Positions 50,286 to 63,793 of a stretch of 64,000 nucleotides of DNA are shown piece by piece. The position numbers were made by a program, and so were the translations under genes. The number at the start of each line of letters is the position of its first letter. Within the stretch, counting starts at the first letter, position 1. Source of the DNA: Onchidella celtica (taxonomy: Eukaryota > Mollusca > Gastropoda > Systellommatophora > Onchidiidae); assembly GCA_963931925.1 (NCBI GenBank), contig OZ007569.1, forward strand, positions 49,348,101 through 49,412,100. Reading direction: 5' to 3'. The notes beneath the pieces were generated by a model. It saw nothing but the letters and a program-made list of their open reading frames with translations, had not been told where the DNA came from and did no database searches.

Positions 50286-50897
50286 CTGATTTTCTCCTCT
50301 TTGGTGCTGGCGAGTTTACGTCATCCGTTACGAAGGGCCTTTTCAAGCCTCCGGTCTGACTCGCTTGATGTACGGCAACAGGACAACAATTTGTTTTTCG
50401 AGGTATTGTCACTGATACCGATGTCTGCTTCTGTTTATCCACAACGGTCATCAGTGAAGTCCGGGCATCCTTACGGGCCCAACACAGCACCGAATGATGC
50501 TCCCTCCGCTGATCACAATTAGCGCCATTTGGTGGATACATACTCTTAGTACCATTCTTGCCGGCCGCATGCGTCAAGCCTGGTGACATACTGTCATCTA
50601 ATGACCTTCTTTTGTCCGTATATTGTAAAGGGAGCTTGTCTCGTTTGGCCCCATTTTTCAGGCTAGTGGGGTTGAAGTTCTGTCCAGTCCTGTAAACCAA
50701 AGTTGGCATATGTGGATCGTGACGTTTGCTGCCACATTTGAGAGCAGTGGGATGATAGTCCTGTTTGGCGCCACACATTAGAAGTGATACGTGATGACAG
50801 TCTGGATTCCCATCAAATGTGTTGTCTCGCCCAACACTGTCCCTATTGATTCTTTTATGAGAGAACAACCCAAAGCCTGCGGTGGTACACGTCATTC
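50286..50897 (-). CDS. PAS gene exon, long N-terminal region with basic cluster
   Basis: The exon is 612 bp. Its acceptor ATCTAG at 50898-50899 is preceded by a plausible branch point TACTGAT. Its donor is CAG|GTAAAA. The 203 codons encode a polar protein rich in His, Lys, Asp and Cys. Related short blocks of the form CGAKQDYHPTALKCGSK recur, suggesting an internal repeat of about 25 residues. The end, NSPAPKRRKS, is a likely nuclear localisation signal. If the exon is instead the first coding one, the ATG at 50895 is its start, because in-frame stops lie just upstream. Entry phase (two bases) and exit phase (one base) fit the other exons. Confidence 0.62.
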
Positions 50898-53800
50898 CTA
50901 GATTTCATCAGTAGGTGGGAGCTGTTCCAAAATAATATATTTTCACCCAAATATGTGGGACTGAGTCACACGGTATTGAGTGCTTCCAGCGGGATGAATA
51001 CTTTACATCAAGCACATATTTTCAGATATCCAAATGAATCACAAGAAATTCGAGGTAGCCATCTCAGAGTTTGTAATCCCATGCAATTTAGATGCCACGT
51101 CTTTCAGATTCGTCAGAATATGTCCGCAGACAAGTTCTATGCCCAAAACACGAGTGCACTGAATGTCATTAAAATAAAATCAAAATAAGTTTGGCCAACG
51201 GTCACATAATTTAAAAAGGAAATTTCGGTAGGATATATTCGCTGTGCAACTTAAAAAAACAAACATATTTAAATTTTACACACTGGTTAGAACTTATAAC
51301 AGGACTATTCCCATGCCCTCTTTCATTACTTACTTTTTAAGCATTGATAGCGAGTATACGACAGGGTTTGGGAGATACCATTCGTCGGGATCGGAATCAT
51401 CAGAACCACGGGCAACGAAGATCCTGATTCGACGCCAACTGACTGTTAGCAATTAGTCCGCTGTCCACTTGTCCATTTCCGATAGGTGGTTAACCTAGTT
51501 TAATTAAGAGGTCGACAACACACCTGCTTCATCTGGGGGCTCTGAAAGTGCCATCAGGGATCCACTGATAATAAAATTTGACGATGTGCTATTACTACAC
51601 AGCAGAACAACCAAATTTTAAAAAAACAGACCGCAAAATAACCTGACGACCACTGCATCTTTCAATCCTGATATAAAAGAAACTGGACGCGCATAGGAAA
51701 CCAAGCAGGGAGTGTTCCGCCATATTATTCTGGGGCCATCCATACAAATTGTCCATAACCTCATAATGAACTACTGACAAGAGGAATAGACAATAATACT
51801 GCCTGCTTCATGACATGCTATGATGAACACGACAACCAAACAAAACAAAATCTGTTAAACAAAATTTATCCACCGAAAAATAACAAAATCGTTCAACCAA
51901 ATATCTACTATGATTTTAAAAAAAAGAAAACACCCGCGGGACGTTTAACAAGCCATACAGGCACTCACACAGCTCGGATTTGCATGAAATTTTACAGGTT
52001 CCTTCCTTTCGATCTGCAAAATGTTCTTTTGTAGATTTTGGGACTTGAGATGGTGAAGAAGCATTTTTTTGTTTTTTTAGATTGCATTGAGCCGTTAATT
52101 TCACCCCCTCCCCCCTTCCCATTCTTTCTGTTTTTTTCTCACCATTTTATGACGTTCTCATTTACTGCTATGTGTTCACGATTAAAAACACTGACCCGTG
52201 CGCAAATTATTGCCATTCCATGAATGCTGAGGGGTGCATAGGGCACCAACGCGCAAAGGGGGTGCAGTAAGACATCTAAAAACAAACAAACAAATAGTAA
52301 CAAAACAAACAAAAAAATAAACCTAAAGAAACAGGCAAAGTGGCCCAGATCAATTTTAATCACCCAAATAAACAGATTTGGCCCGGGCAACTCAGCTAGT
52401 CTTACATAAAAGTCTATAAAAACAAACATGGCAGACTTCATTTTCCGACTTGAAAACAAACTTTTTTTCCAGCTCAGGCAAAAGAAAACAACTTTGCGTT
52501 TGCCAGGGTAAATCATTTATATGTCACTGATAAATCGTTTATTTTCATATACAAGGTGCAAAATGAAATCATTCTCCTTATCTCCTCTCCGGGAAGAAGA
52601 ATAAATTAGCATTCAAACTGAACAGGATAATAAAGTCCCAACTGGGCTTTCAACACAAATCAGTTTTTAGATCTAATTCTATAGCTTCCCAAGATTTGTT
52701 TACACTGCATGCTTTTTTTTCTTAACTTCCAACCACACGTAATGCGAGTGGCCGGGGGGTGCCGGCCTGGCCTAAACATAAAAACGTAAAGCTGGCCGAT
52801 GGAGGCCATGGTGATAACTGGAAGGGGGAAAGAGCTGAAACAGAAATAGGTGAGTGAGTGAGTGTGTGGGGGGGGGGGGTGGGAGAGTACACCTGAAGAA
52901 GGCTGGGGAGGGGTGACCAGAAAGAAAAATAATATAAGTCTGGACGAAATGAAGAGAGAGCGTGTGCGTGTCAGAAAATGCGGAAAACTGGCAAACATAC
53001 AGACAAGTACAGAGATGCGCCGATGAACTATTATTGCTATGAGGAATGGATACTTATAACAATAAATCCTCGACTGTAGTAGCGGTTGGCTCTTTTCACT
53101 CCCAGGTGTTCATGGATTTAACATACTCAGCCCACCGCTAAAAAAAAACGGTCTATTAAATTACAACAAATAATGCGCTCCTGTGTTTCCCGTTTAAAGG
53201 CATTTGTATAGTCTCACATTTTCACTACATTCAATCATTTGTGGCGCGGAAGAATTTATACATAACACGCCCATTATACCTGCTGGTGCTTCCTGTAAAT
53301 GCTTCATCCAAAACAGGTCACGCCGTTCTCGTTAAGCTCCAGCATAACAACAACCCTAATACAGCACTACGGAATCATTGTGTTCTAGTATTATTATACA
53401 ACTTACAACCACAGTGACCCTCCTATTTAATACTGCACTTGCTAACTATATCAACACCACAGCCAAAAATTGTCCAATGGCTCTTTGTCTACGACGTATG
53501 TGTGTGATACACATAAAAAGGAATGGTCCCCCAGGACATTGAAGAACGGGCATATCGGGGATTTGCATACTGGTAATTAGCTATATAATTACACGGGGAA
53601 GACCCGTGCACGCGGCCGAACATGGACAGAAATTAAGCCTTAAACTACAGAAGTAATTTTAGTGACAGATGTGCAGGCAGCCATTCTCCATAAGATGTCC
53701 AGGCTGACGGGCTGCAATTCGCGAAGAACAATTTCCATAACTATTGAACAGTAGTAAAAATAAAAGTTTCTTTGGCAGTATTTCTTTTCCCACTCACAGC

Positions 53801-55132
53801 CTTTGGTCAGTTCTGGGCAGTGAAAGGTGAACTGTAGATTCCAAATCTACGGGGCAAACAAAGCTTTAACAGTGCTACATTATATTTTTCACTAGCCACT
53901 CGTGGTCAGCTGTGATCAGAAAGATAGCTCTCTTAAATGATGTGTGTGATCACATTTTTGCTTTTGAAGGATTTAGTTTCATGAGCCAGAGAAAGTCTCA
54001 GATCAAAGTAGAATGGATTTACACTGTGAAATGGAAATAGATGGAATCTGCAACTGTATGCCGCACACACACCACCTAATTGATGTCCAAACTCCGAACT
54101 CTGTAACCACTGGCTCATAATATAATAGGTCTTCTAAAGTCTACCATATCAAAGTTTGCAACTGTATGAACAGGCTCCTGGCTGACAGAATGCCAAATGC
54201 CATCGAGAAAATGTCAATGGTGTAGAAAATGTTCCCAGGCCACAAAGAATAATTCACAGGTAAGGGTACTGCAATCAAGTAGCCACAAAGAATAGTTCAC
54301 AGGTTTAAGGGTACTGCAATTAAGTAAACAGTCACTGGTCGTCTTTTTCCTATACAAAACATACTAAAGAAGCCAATCAAATCAATCCAGCAGGCAGTGG
54401 ACAGCAAGAAGAAATAGACTTCTATCTGAAAACGGATTTCGTTTTCTCTTTCTTACACTTTGCCCTTTACGAAAACGCCGTATCTTCCACAGATCAGCAT
54501 AATATATGGTAAGACAATGACCGGCTCGTGAACTTCAGCGTTCACAGGCCAGAAATGATTTAGAACGGCATGCTTCGGAGAAGCTGAAAAAGTGCAGTTG
54601 GAAAAAAAAAAAAAGGAAAGACCAGAGAATTGACTTCATAATTATTATCGTGCACCTAAGTGTTTGTTTTTTTTTTAAACGGGAAGGAAGTAATGAGGAA
54701 ATTAAAGACCAGTCAACCTGCAATCACAAAGGGGAAAAATCATTACAGCGATGACACAACGGTGTCGAAGTACCTAAAAGCCTCCATGTTTAGCATTTTT
54801 TAACAGTAGGCGACAAAACCTTTCAATGCCTTTTCAGTAGTTCGATAAGCCTGGCTAAAGCAAAAAAAAAACTCTCTTCAAGCCCAGCGGTCGCTCTTCT
54901 CCATAAAGTCCCAAACACTGTAAAGAATTCTTAGGCTGACCCTTTTATTTGCTCTTCTGTTCAATATCAGAATACCCTCGCATGTCACTCACTTTGTAAT
55001 TCCTATTTTAACTTCACGCGACTCTCATCATTGCTTTAATCTCTGAGGATAAAAAAATGACCATCTGAGAATGAGAATATTCTGTTGCCACACTATTATC
55101 TGTGAGCAGGTTGTGCTCGTTTAGATTTTCAC
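50898..55132 (-). other. probable intron; no other gene recognised
   Basis: If the exon at 55133-55310 belongs to the PAS gene, this is an intron. It holds a G tract near 52866, a 43-bp tandem duplication at 54240-54326 and short chance frames. Confidence 0.45.
54240..54326. repeat. 43-bp tandem duplication (2 copies)
   Basis: CCACAAAGAATAATTCACAGG... is followed directly by a second copy with a TT insertion and two substitutions. Confidence 0.85.
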
Positions 55133-55310
55133 CACGAAGAGTACCATCAAGCACGGACTTCTTGGTAACACCCACGTGTAGTGCAGATAACTTCGACCTG
55201 ATTTTTCCATTCAAAGGCCGCTCCTGGTTGCGATTATTTTGCGAGTGAAAGGAAGCAATCTGACGGAAGCGTGTATACAAAGCTTTCTGTGTGTTGGGCT
55301 TTGGGTACAT
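55133..55310 (-). CDS. candidate first coding exon of the PAS gene
   Basis: An acceptor TAATTTCAG is followed at once by ATG and a frame of 98 codons that is Asn/Lys/Ser-rich, like the next exon. It begins MYPKPNTQKALYTRFRQIAS. I chose the donor CGTG|GTGAAA (ending at 55133) because it leaves one base, as the exon at 50897 requires. Other G|GT sites with the same phase exist, and the frame itself runs to a stop at 55014. It could also be a separate short gene or chance. Confidence 0.42.
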
Positions 55311-55369
55311 CTGAAATTAATTACAGCCACCATAAGTGCAGATAAACCAGGTCATTTGTCTCATCCAGG

Positions 55370-55623
55370 CGTGATTTTTTTTCCGTACGAGCTTTAGCAA
55401 ATTCAGGAGCGGGACAGCAACACACACCCAAACACAGGTCAGCTCCAACACATCCCAGGGATTTTCGGTGACGTTCAGAGTCATATCAGGTACAGTCCAG
55501 AGATTGCAGCACGCATGGCAGTGTTCAGTAGGACGAGAAATCCCTTAGCCGATGACCTGTGTTTGGGGGTGGGTTGCTGCCCCGCTCCTGAATTTGCTAA
55601 AGCTCGTACGGAAAAAAATCACG
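55370..55623. repeat. imperfect inverted repeat, 70-71 bp arms
   Basis: The left arm 55370-55440 and right arm 55554-55623 are reverse complements with about three mismatches and one A/T-run length difference. The spacer is 113 bp. A transcript would fold into a long hairpin. No target duplication or transposon terminus is evident. It lies about 60 bp upstream (on the minus strand) of the candidate exon at 55310. Confidence 0.92.
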
Positions 55624-56697
55624 CTCTCATCCAGTCCTTCACTATGCCCTCGCTTAGGCATTGGGGAACGCCACCCATATCATTTCGGCATAAACGTAAG
55701 AAGTCTTTCTGAGGTATGAATTGATTCAAGATTTGCCTGCTTTTGTTGACACTCATTTAAGAAAGATACTATTCGACTGTCTACCTCGTTGGTTCTTTCA
55801 AGACGTACAGCTTGAAAATGATAACCCGTTAATAATTATATTGAAAAAGAAAATACTGATGAAAAATGAAATGTTTCCACCCGAAGAAACCATAAACATT
55901 TTAGAACGATAGTTGGTCCTTCTTTCTCAAAAGTTCACATTATTTCTCTCTCCAAGCATTTACGGCCTTCCGACGTCTGCATTCGAAGCGAGCACAACGT
56001 AAGCAGCATGAGAATCCAGTATTGTGTCAGTTTAAAAGATGTTCCGTTTATGGAATGAACGTTCTAACTGAACCTCAGTTAACTTTCAAAGTACATGTAT
56101 CTTCAATCATTTTATTTTTGTTGTAACTGAGAAAATGACATGCCCAGACAGAAAAGAAGGACCTCATCTATCTATTTCAGAGAAGAGATGATGACCTTAT
56201 CAGCATCCACTACCACCTGCCTACGAAGTAAAAAAAAGAATAATAAAATGTAAAATGTTAACGTTTAGGGCGAGTATGTCTTTGGTGGAAGGACAACGGA
56301 CTGAATAATATGACAAAGGGGCCATCATCAAAGCGTTGGCCACTTACACATGATATCAAACCATTATTCTTGAGGCAAAAAAAGGCATCGCTGAAAATTC
56401 ACCGGCTACTCCCCCGCATTATTTGACACTGTCGCGACAAGAGTTCCATATTATTATCAGCTGTCTGAAAAGTTTTAAGGATGGTTCACTGATGAAAAAA
56501 TTACGGTATCCTTGACTCGCGATCACAAAACCGCCCACTCATCGCGCACGGCTGTATGTTGATGAGGCCTTGGCCTCATGGAAAACCTTCTGCAATGCTC
56601 GAACAAAAACAGAACAAGCTAACTAAACACACAAACATTTTCCATAGGAATGTATTCGCTATTAGGATAAATGCACCTCTTTGTCACTGCTGCCTTC

Positions 56698-56810
56698 GAG
56701 TTTGAGTTTGGGTTTAACGGCGCGTCGGCACGATAACGGCCACACTGCGCTTTCCACGGTTTTTTCGTTATCTCGCATTGGGCTAACTTTCAGCCCTCAG
56801 GTGCCTGTAA
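56698..56810 (+). repeat. dispersed repeat copy C
   Basis: It begins GAGTTTGAGTTTGGGTTTAA, then has CGTCGGCACGATAACGGCCA, CACTGCG. It continues further than copies A and B into TTTCAGCCCTCAGGTGCCTG. It is probably the least truncated of the three copies. Confidence 0.6.
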
Positions 56811-59800
56811 GTAAGATCAAATAAACGTGGAGTTAAAAATCTAACGGGAAAGTTCCCGTACTGTACAGTATGTCACTGGAGCTGTATCTACTGTTTTGTG
56901 CTCAGTAAACTGGCAACAATGACACATGGTGTCAACCCTTAGGCAGCACAGCTGTCAAACCACGTGTAATTCCATAACACAGCCGATGACTGGCGCCTAA
57001 CCGATTAAAAGTCCTAAAATAAATATCCAGCAGAAAAATGTCATTTAACACATCAGTTTATACAAACATAATGTACATGTACGCATATCGTAAATGAAGT
57101 GCACTGCAGTAGTCACATTAAACGGGGCATCGGCAGCGACTACAGATAATGCCATACTGATATACTGCACTACATAGTCCATTCACTGGTGTATTACGAT
57201 GAAATTGTAATTTAATACCAATGAATCATTGAAAATTTTTGTAAAGTTTATGAGGTCAGAGACCTAAATGGTCATGCCAGGAGATAGCGCACGTAACGAA
57301 GGGGGGGGGGGGAGCTGTGATACGAGTGGCGATGTTCAGAAGATACAGTTTACGAAGCTGGAATGAAATGGGGAGGGGGGGGGGTGAGAGATACATGACA
57401 ATGAGTAGGAGATAGTAAATGTACTGAAGGCGGTCGGTCGAGCAGCAAAATTGTTTGAGAAACACTGCCATAATATATTACTCATGGCCAACACATCGCA
57501 AAATTATACCTACTGGAATGCGGGCTGTGCATACATACGTACTGAATGACGAATCATGGTAATGAACCCCAAAATACTGTAACATGTAACTCGGGTTATC
57601 TAACAGCGTATATGCATATCGATGGGTTGGCAACAGTCCAACATCGTCTCTGAAGTACAAAAACATATGTTTGTCATACCACTGACTATACATTTTCTGT
57701 CATGGCATTAAAAATGTATTCACGATACAAATTTTCGTTGTTGGCTACGTAAAAACAATCAGACTATCATATCCATCAAGGGAAATGAGCGAAACCTGTC
57801 CCCAGAGGGTCATCTGCCTTTTTTCTGCTAAATATTTCATTGGTCCAACATTGTCATGGTGGATCGACGGGATAAATTCGGCAAAACCTTTCAATGAGAA
57901 TGGTCGAATGGGCTGATGTGTCAAAACGATTTAAATGATATTTCAGTGGGTAGTCTGCAGTCTGAGCACAGCTGCAACTCTGATCATCAGCTGGCTCACA
58001 AATGCAGCACAAAATCTGGATGGGATGATATGTATTGTTTCAACTGATTTATATTCATGGCCCAATGCATCTCTGTCGAGCAATATGCATCACCGGAAGT
58101 TGGTTCCCGGGATTCAGCACTTTGCCAGTGAGGAACGAAAAGACATTTGACTGGCAAAAGTAAACAAATGCTGAATATCGTCCTTTCATATCTTTCTTCT
58201 AACAATCTAAATCAACTGACTGTTATTAAGAAAAGGTTCTTTCAATGAACGTTTGTCAATTTCGAAATGAGCAGCATTAGCGACGGTTCTTGTATATTAT
58301 TTGGTCAGAACTTACTTCATGAGGTCAGATTAAATCAACAACGTGACGTAGCATGCTCCGCTTTCTCATTTTCTTTTGTTTTTTCCATATCTTTTTTCGG
58401 TCTTTCGTTGTTGTTGTTGTTTTTTCCCCTCCGTCGCCCTGCCCCTATGCCCTCTGTGGATCTGTCTGACAATCTCTCTGAATCTCTAAAGATGAATTCA
58501 CCTTCATCAAATTTCTGGTATGATACTATGAAGAAAGAGACTCCACCGGTAAATTATCACAACATGCTATACGACACTGGGTCAAGTCACATCTTGCAAC
58601 TGAAAGAAAAAAAATCGCAATTCCAGTGCAATCCTCCACGTTAGGATGAATGACGAAGCAGAAATGACGATATATTCGACCGAGCCTTTACCTGTTGCCG
58701 GAAAAGATCAGCATGCGAATGAAGCAGTTGGCATGGAGGTGGGCAGTACTTGACACTTACTGAACGGTTACCGAGGAAGAACAAGAACCGAACCAATGAA
58801 ATTTTGACTTCACACTTACTACTTCTGACCACGTTATTCCCATCGGTATTGTCCAAACAGAAACATTTTTTAAATGGTACATTGTTGCATACCCCTGTAT
58901 TTATTATCCATGACTTTCAGCGCTTGAAATGCCCGTGACCAGTTGAAAGGTTTATCAAAAATTTCTCAACAAAACTGAATAACTCAAAATGAATGTGGTG
59001 ATAGGAAATTTGCAAGAGATAGATTTATCAGGCGCCAAGAAGTACGAATAAAGAGTAATGTTACCTGTAAAACATACCTATGTGCAGCTTTCAGGCTTTA
59101 AGCACCCGGTTCATGAACAGCGTATCCCAAATTACAAGTACCTAGTGTGCAGAGTCACATTTTGAATAAGGACTGAAAATCACTGAACACATGGAGAAAA
59201 CAGACTGACTCATTTCGTGGCTTTCCAACCTAATAGCTACACTGCAGATGATGAGATGATTTCTGGGTCGTGCATCTACAGAAACTACAACATCACACTC
59301 ACCTAGAAAGCAAAAATTACTGTAGGAGGTGTGCTCCTAGATCCTTTTACCGTTAGTCAAAAGCAACTGGTGAGCAAGGAGAATTGTTTTACACGAAGGT
59401 CTTGAGGAAAGAGAAATTCAATTGCAAAGGGAGGGTGTGAATTTCGCTTGGATAAGGAAAAAGGTAGTTCAGGCACAACATACAACACAAATCACCAATA
59501 AAAATTCAGGTTTAATGGAGAGTGGACAAAACATATTTTATCTGTCAGACTGTTGCGAATGCCCACGGCCGTAGCATCGATTACAGAAAACTCAAAGTGG
59601 ATCGAAGACCTACATCTCACTTTACACTCCTCAAATCAATTTAATACCCTCAGGTGAGCACATATCATATGACGTCAGAAAGGCGCATCAAATAAAACAT
59701 ATGGGGCCTTACAAAGATCCTTGTTTGGTTTGATAGCGTTTTGAGTGTCTCACACAAGATTTCAATGGCTGTACTAACTGAATAATTTATTCATTGGCCA

Positions 59801-62800
59801 TTCAAACAGTCCCAGTAATATTATTATCCTCTCTGCTTCATGGCTCGTTTTCGCCATGTGACATGACAATGTCGAGAAGAATAATGCCACTACCTGGCAA
59901 ACGTTGCTGTTAAATAAAGACAGCGTCATCCGATTTGGCGAGACTGTTTGCAAAATCTCATTCCCTACAATGCTAGACAAAAAAACCACTGTAAAGATTT
60001 ACGACAAAATAATCTTTAAAGCACCCAGAAGCCCATTCCTTGTTTACAAAGTTCGGTCTTGAGCCTATCCTGGCGCTTATGTCCTTGAACTATCTCTGCC
60101 TTTATCCTCTTCTGTGGTGTCATAACAAAGAAGAACATCGGTGTTAGGTCTGTCAGAGTCCCCAGAAACAAATACTCACACACTCATCCTGCTAATCCAT
60201 GAGGCCCAACACAAAATAAATGGCATACATTTAATTTACCCGAAAAAGAGTTTTCTTCTACCTTTGATTCTTAGCCACCATTACCTGAAGGGTATGCTGG
60301 CGAGATTTCTACCAGATGTCGAAGGACAGAAGGAGACCCTAACTGCGCCCCTAAATAGCACCCGTCTTTTATTTCAACAAGGAAAATTTTGCCCACATTT
60401 TCAGCATATCAGATTTTAAACACGGCTCAAGCTGGTACCAGTCTCAAGAGAGATCAGAATGCTATTTTAAAAAAGTCCTACGAAGAGGACGAAATCAGAA
60501 GGGACTCGGCCTGCTCGATTAAAACAGGATCTTTCATCACATCTGTAATTAGGGGTCACTTAGTGGTCTCAAGTGGTGAGGGAGGTCACTTCAAATGCAA
60601 GATAATGTCCACACATAATAAATGACGAAACGTCTCTAAGGTCCTACTGAGATATAAAAAAAAAAAAAAACCTGATCTCTTTCACACATGCACCTGCTGC
60701 GTTTCTCAGAAGACTTGAAAACGATTTCACGTACATCTCTCTCACGTTCAAACAAAAGCCGCGGCCATAAAACCTAGGACGACATATTTATAGACGAAAT
60801 ATCTCAGGCAAACGCCTGCGTCTGCCGGTTACCACTTTCCTATTAATAAAAAATGTAGATCTCATCTTCTATCGGCCAAAAAGCACATGCTGTGCCATTC
60901 TTAGATCAGTGTGAATTTAGAGAAAACTACAATTCTTGTCTAGGACAGGATATCAATGTTGAGAATGCAAGTAAAGTAAGCATTCCAGAAATTTGGTCTT
61001 CTGTGATTTTTTTCTTTGTTTATGTAAAGGTGCACTTATTATGACATGCCTGAGTTGTAATCTAGCGACCACTGACTCATAAGGAGAGTTGTGAAGTAGA
61101 GTTCTGAAGCTCCACCGATATAGTAATTTTCTGGAGTTCTTATTCATGGTTGTCATTAGGGAATACTTCCATGCCATCAGCCTAACTTATTCTCTCATAA
61201 GATTCCATTATCTCCATTATCTATCTTAATCAGAGAAGTGTCACCCCCCCCCCCACACACACACTTATATACGTGCACACACTGATTTATCTTTCTGGCA
61301 TGGGGTAACCAGAACTAGGAAAATTGCTGTGATGATTAATGGTAAGTGTGAAGCCAAATGGCTTTCAGTACTTCGAGGACAAGTGTCCCTAATCTACACG
61401 CATTGCACACTGAGACGGTTAAATCAATATCTAATTTAAGCGACTTCAATTCGAAGAGAAAAAAAAAAACAAAACTGTCGATTTGTACCTGTCTTCGTAC
61501 GTGTGCACTATATTTTTATACACCAGTCGCTAGCATGTCCAGTTTTCACGGGACAAGTCTCCAAAACCTATTGCATAATACACTTCCCCAGACTTGTTTA
61601 ATATGCATCACACCCATCAATTAATTGAAGACCAACTGATTCGACTGCGTCAGCTGTGAACAGTCTGCTCGGGACGAAAAACAAACATTTTTGCTCGAGT
61701 GTTTTCCTCGGTGGTAATATTATAGACAAAGAAATGCACGAAATAACTTGTGTACACATACTCTGAGAACATAAAATTGACAGCTTTCTGCATTAATGAA
61801 ATACAATATAATCGCCTTACTTTTACATAATCACAGGGGGGACACATCAAGCTAGGTTGCTATAATAATTATGGTGCATGAATGTATCTCAATACTCGTA
61901 ACTGCTCTAAAAAAATTCAATCATTGTAAGCAACTGCAAATAGGCCTCGGTGCAGCTGCTGAATGAATGCAATACAGAACAGCCTTGACCCGGAAAACGG
62001 TAGCTATAAACAAGATATTTTCTGCATACCAGAAAAAAAAAAACTAGGCCGCGTGTTTTGTTTTTTTTCGGCTTGAAGAGGTTTGGTTCGCATGACTTCA
62101 TGTGATAAAAAACTTTCAAGGACACATTAAAAACACGTTGACAATGGAGATAGCATGTCCAGAAAAGAGTTCTGTGACGCCAAGACTTAGTGTGTTAGGC
62201 ATTACCAAGGGAAAACTGCAAGTGTGTTGCCGGTCTAAGACATAAAAATGCCTTTAATAATTTACGTTAAAAATCACTATTTTGCCTACGTGTCCACACA
62301 GATTTCCGTGCTGAATGTGCTCACAATAACAATGTTTGATGAATAAAAAAATTTCAACCACAGTAAACACTTGTTATCCCTGTGTATGAGTTTTGCAAGC
62401 ACCTGTGATAAGACCTTTTGCTTCCAGAGATTTGCTTAGTCATCTTAAATATGAGAATGGCCACTAAATGGATGTTCTTGATAACTTAATGGCGACAAAA
62501 GGCGAACGACAGTACGGAGGCGAATTTCAAATCCCCAGGCCTAACGATTTCTAAGTATTACCTCAAGGATGACCGCACAAAAACTGTGTTAACTTTAAAA
62601 CTTAGCAATGATTAATATCGCAGCTAAGGCTCAAAAACTGCAATAAACAATGCTGGACGGCTTTCAACGATGAAGTGTTCATCCTGGTTAACGTCAAATA
62701 TCGACAGATGAGCTCCCCTATGCTTTCAGTGACAGACAGTTTATTTTAATGTGTCTGGATGTCACCGCGGACAGAGCTATGCAAGTGTCTAAAATTTACG

Positions 62801-63763
62801 CAACGATGCAGACTGTACCATCTGCAGACACCTGGGTGAATATAAAGAAGGAAATCCATAGACTGGCTTTATCGAGAAAATGACTCACTGAATGAGATAC
62901 AAACTGTCAAACATGCAGATATAAAGAAAACTGAAGAGAAACGAACAAGGATAAATTCAAAAAGGTCTAAAAATACATGAGTCTATTTTCATCAGTAGAC
63001 CTCTGGCCATGTTACACTTGCGTGATTGGAATCATTGGATGGGATGAGACTGGGAGCGGTCCACATGTTAACATGGTCTACACGACATTAGCATTAACTT
63101 GTTCGCATGACAGCCAAGGCATACACAGACGCTGACACGCAAAGGAGGTGCTTCGTCAGCATGCCCGTGACAGATGAAATTTACTGAACCTCCCACTGAC
63201 AGGAGCAATGAAGGTTTACATTATGTAATATTATTGTTCCACGGAGGACAGTTTAAGACATACTGTTACGTCTGTAACCCCTTCACTAACTTCATCACTC
63301 CGCGATGATTTGCTTGGTCGAATAAATACGACAAATAACAGTATTTGGGGGGGGGGGGAGGGGGGAGATTGGGATAACTAGTGACAGAGCGAAAGAATGA
63401 GGCAACAGCACAAAAACCCAGATTCTAACTACCTACACGCGAGATATATCAAATTAACATCAAGCTGCACGACCAAAATACGCTTAGTGGAAAGGTCTGT
63501 CCGTCCAATTGTCCATAATTATGATAATAGAGAGGAAGCTAGACCCGAAAAGAGGAATACAAAATGTGGAATGGAACATGGCCTGTGTGCCAGTCTAATT
63601 AAATTTTGTGTACACAGTCAGCACTCCAACAGTAGATTACTGTCCTTCGTGACATGGTAATGGCCAACTGAATATGGAAGAATTATCTGTGGCCAACACT
63701 TCGGTTATTAGGAAAGCGCAAAAGAAAAAGAGGAGTGGGATTGAGACAGGATTCAGAATTAGA

Positions 63764-63793
63764 ATGAGAGAGAGTGTGTGTGTGTGTGTGTGT
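63764..63793. repeat. (AG)n(TG)n microsatellite
   Basis: Adjoining AG and TG runs are seen directly. Confidence 0.9.

Larger units (their letters stand above)
26310..55310 (-). other. PAS-domain protein gene, exons spread over up to 29 kb
   Basis: This is a gene-level entry. At least five minus-strand exons join in phase: 50286-50897, 36420-36524, 32053-32756, 30832-30925 and 27529-27635. Four weaker candidates lie at 55133-55310, 36906-36956, 27182-27257 and 26310-26341. The joined product has about 500 polar, low-complexity residues followed by a PAS-A domain. PAS domains are sensory and dimerisation modules, found in animals mainly in bHLH-PAS transcription factors (AHR, HIF, SIM, ARNT, CLOCK, NPAS4), PERIOD and the NCOA coactivators. 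The N-terminus has a basic KRRK cluster that could be a nuclear signal. I found no bHLH between the basic cluster and PAS, so family membership stays open. Neither end of the gene is fixed. Confidence 0.7.
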
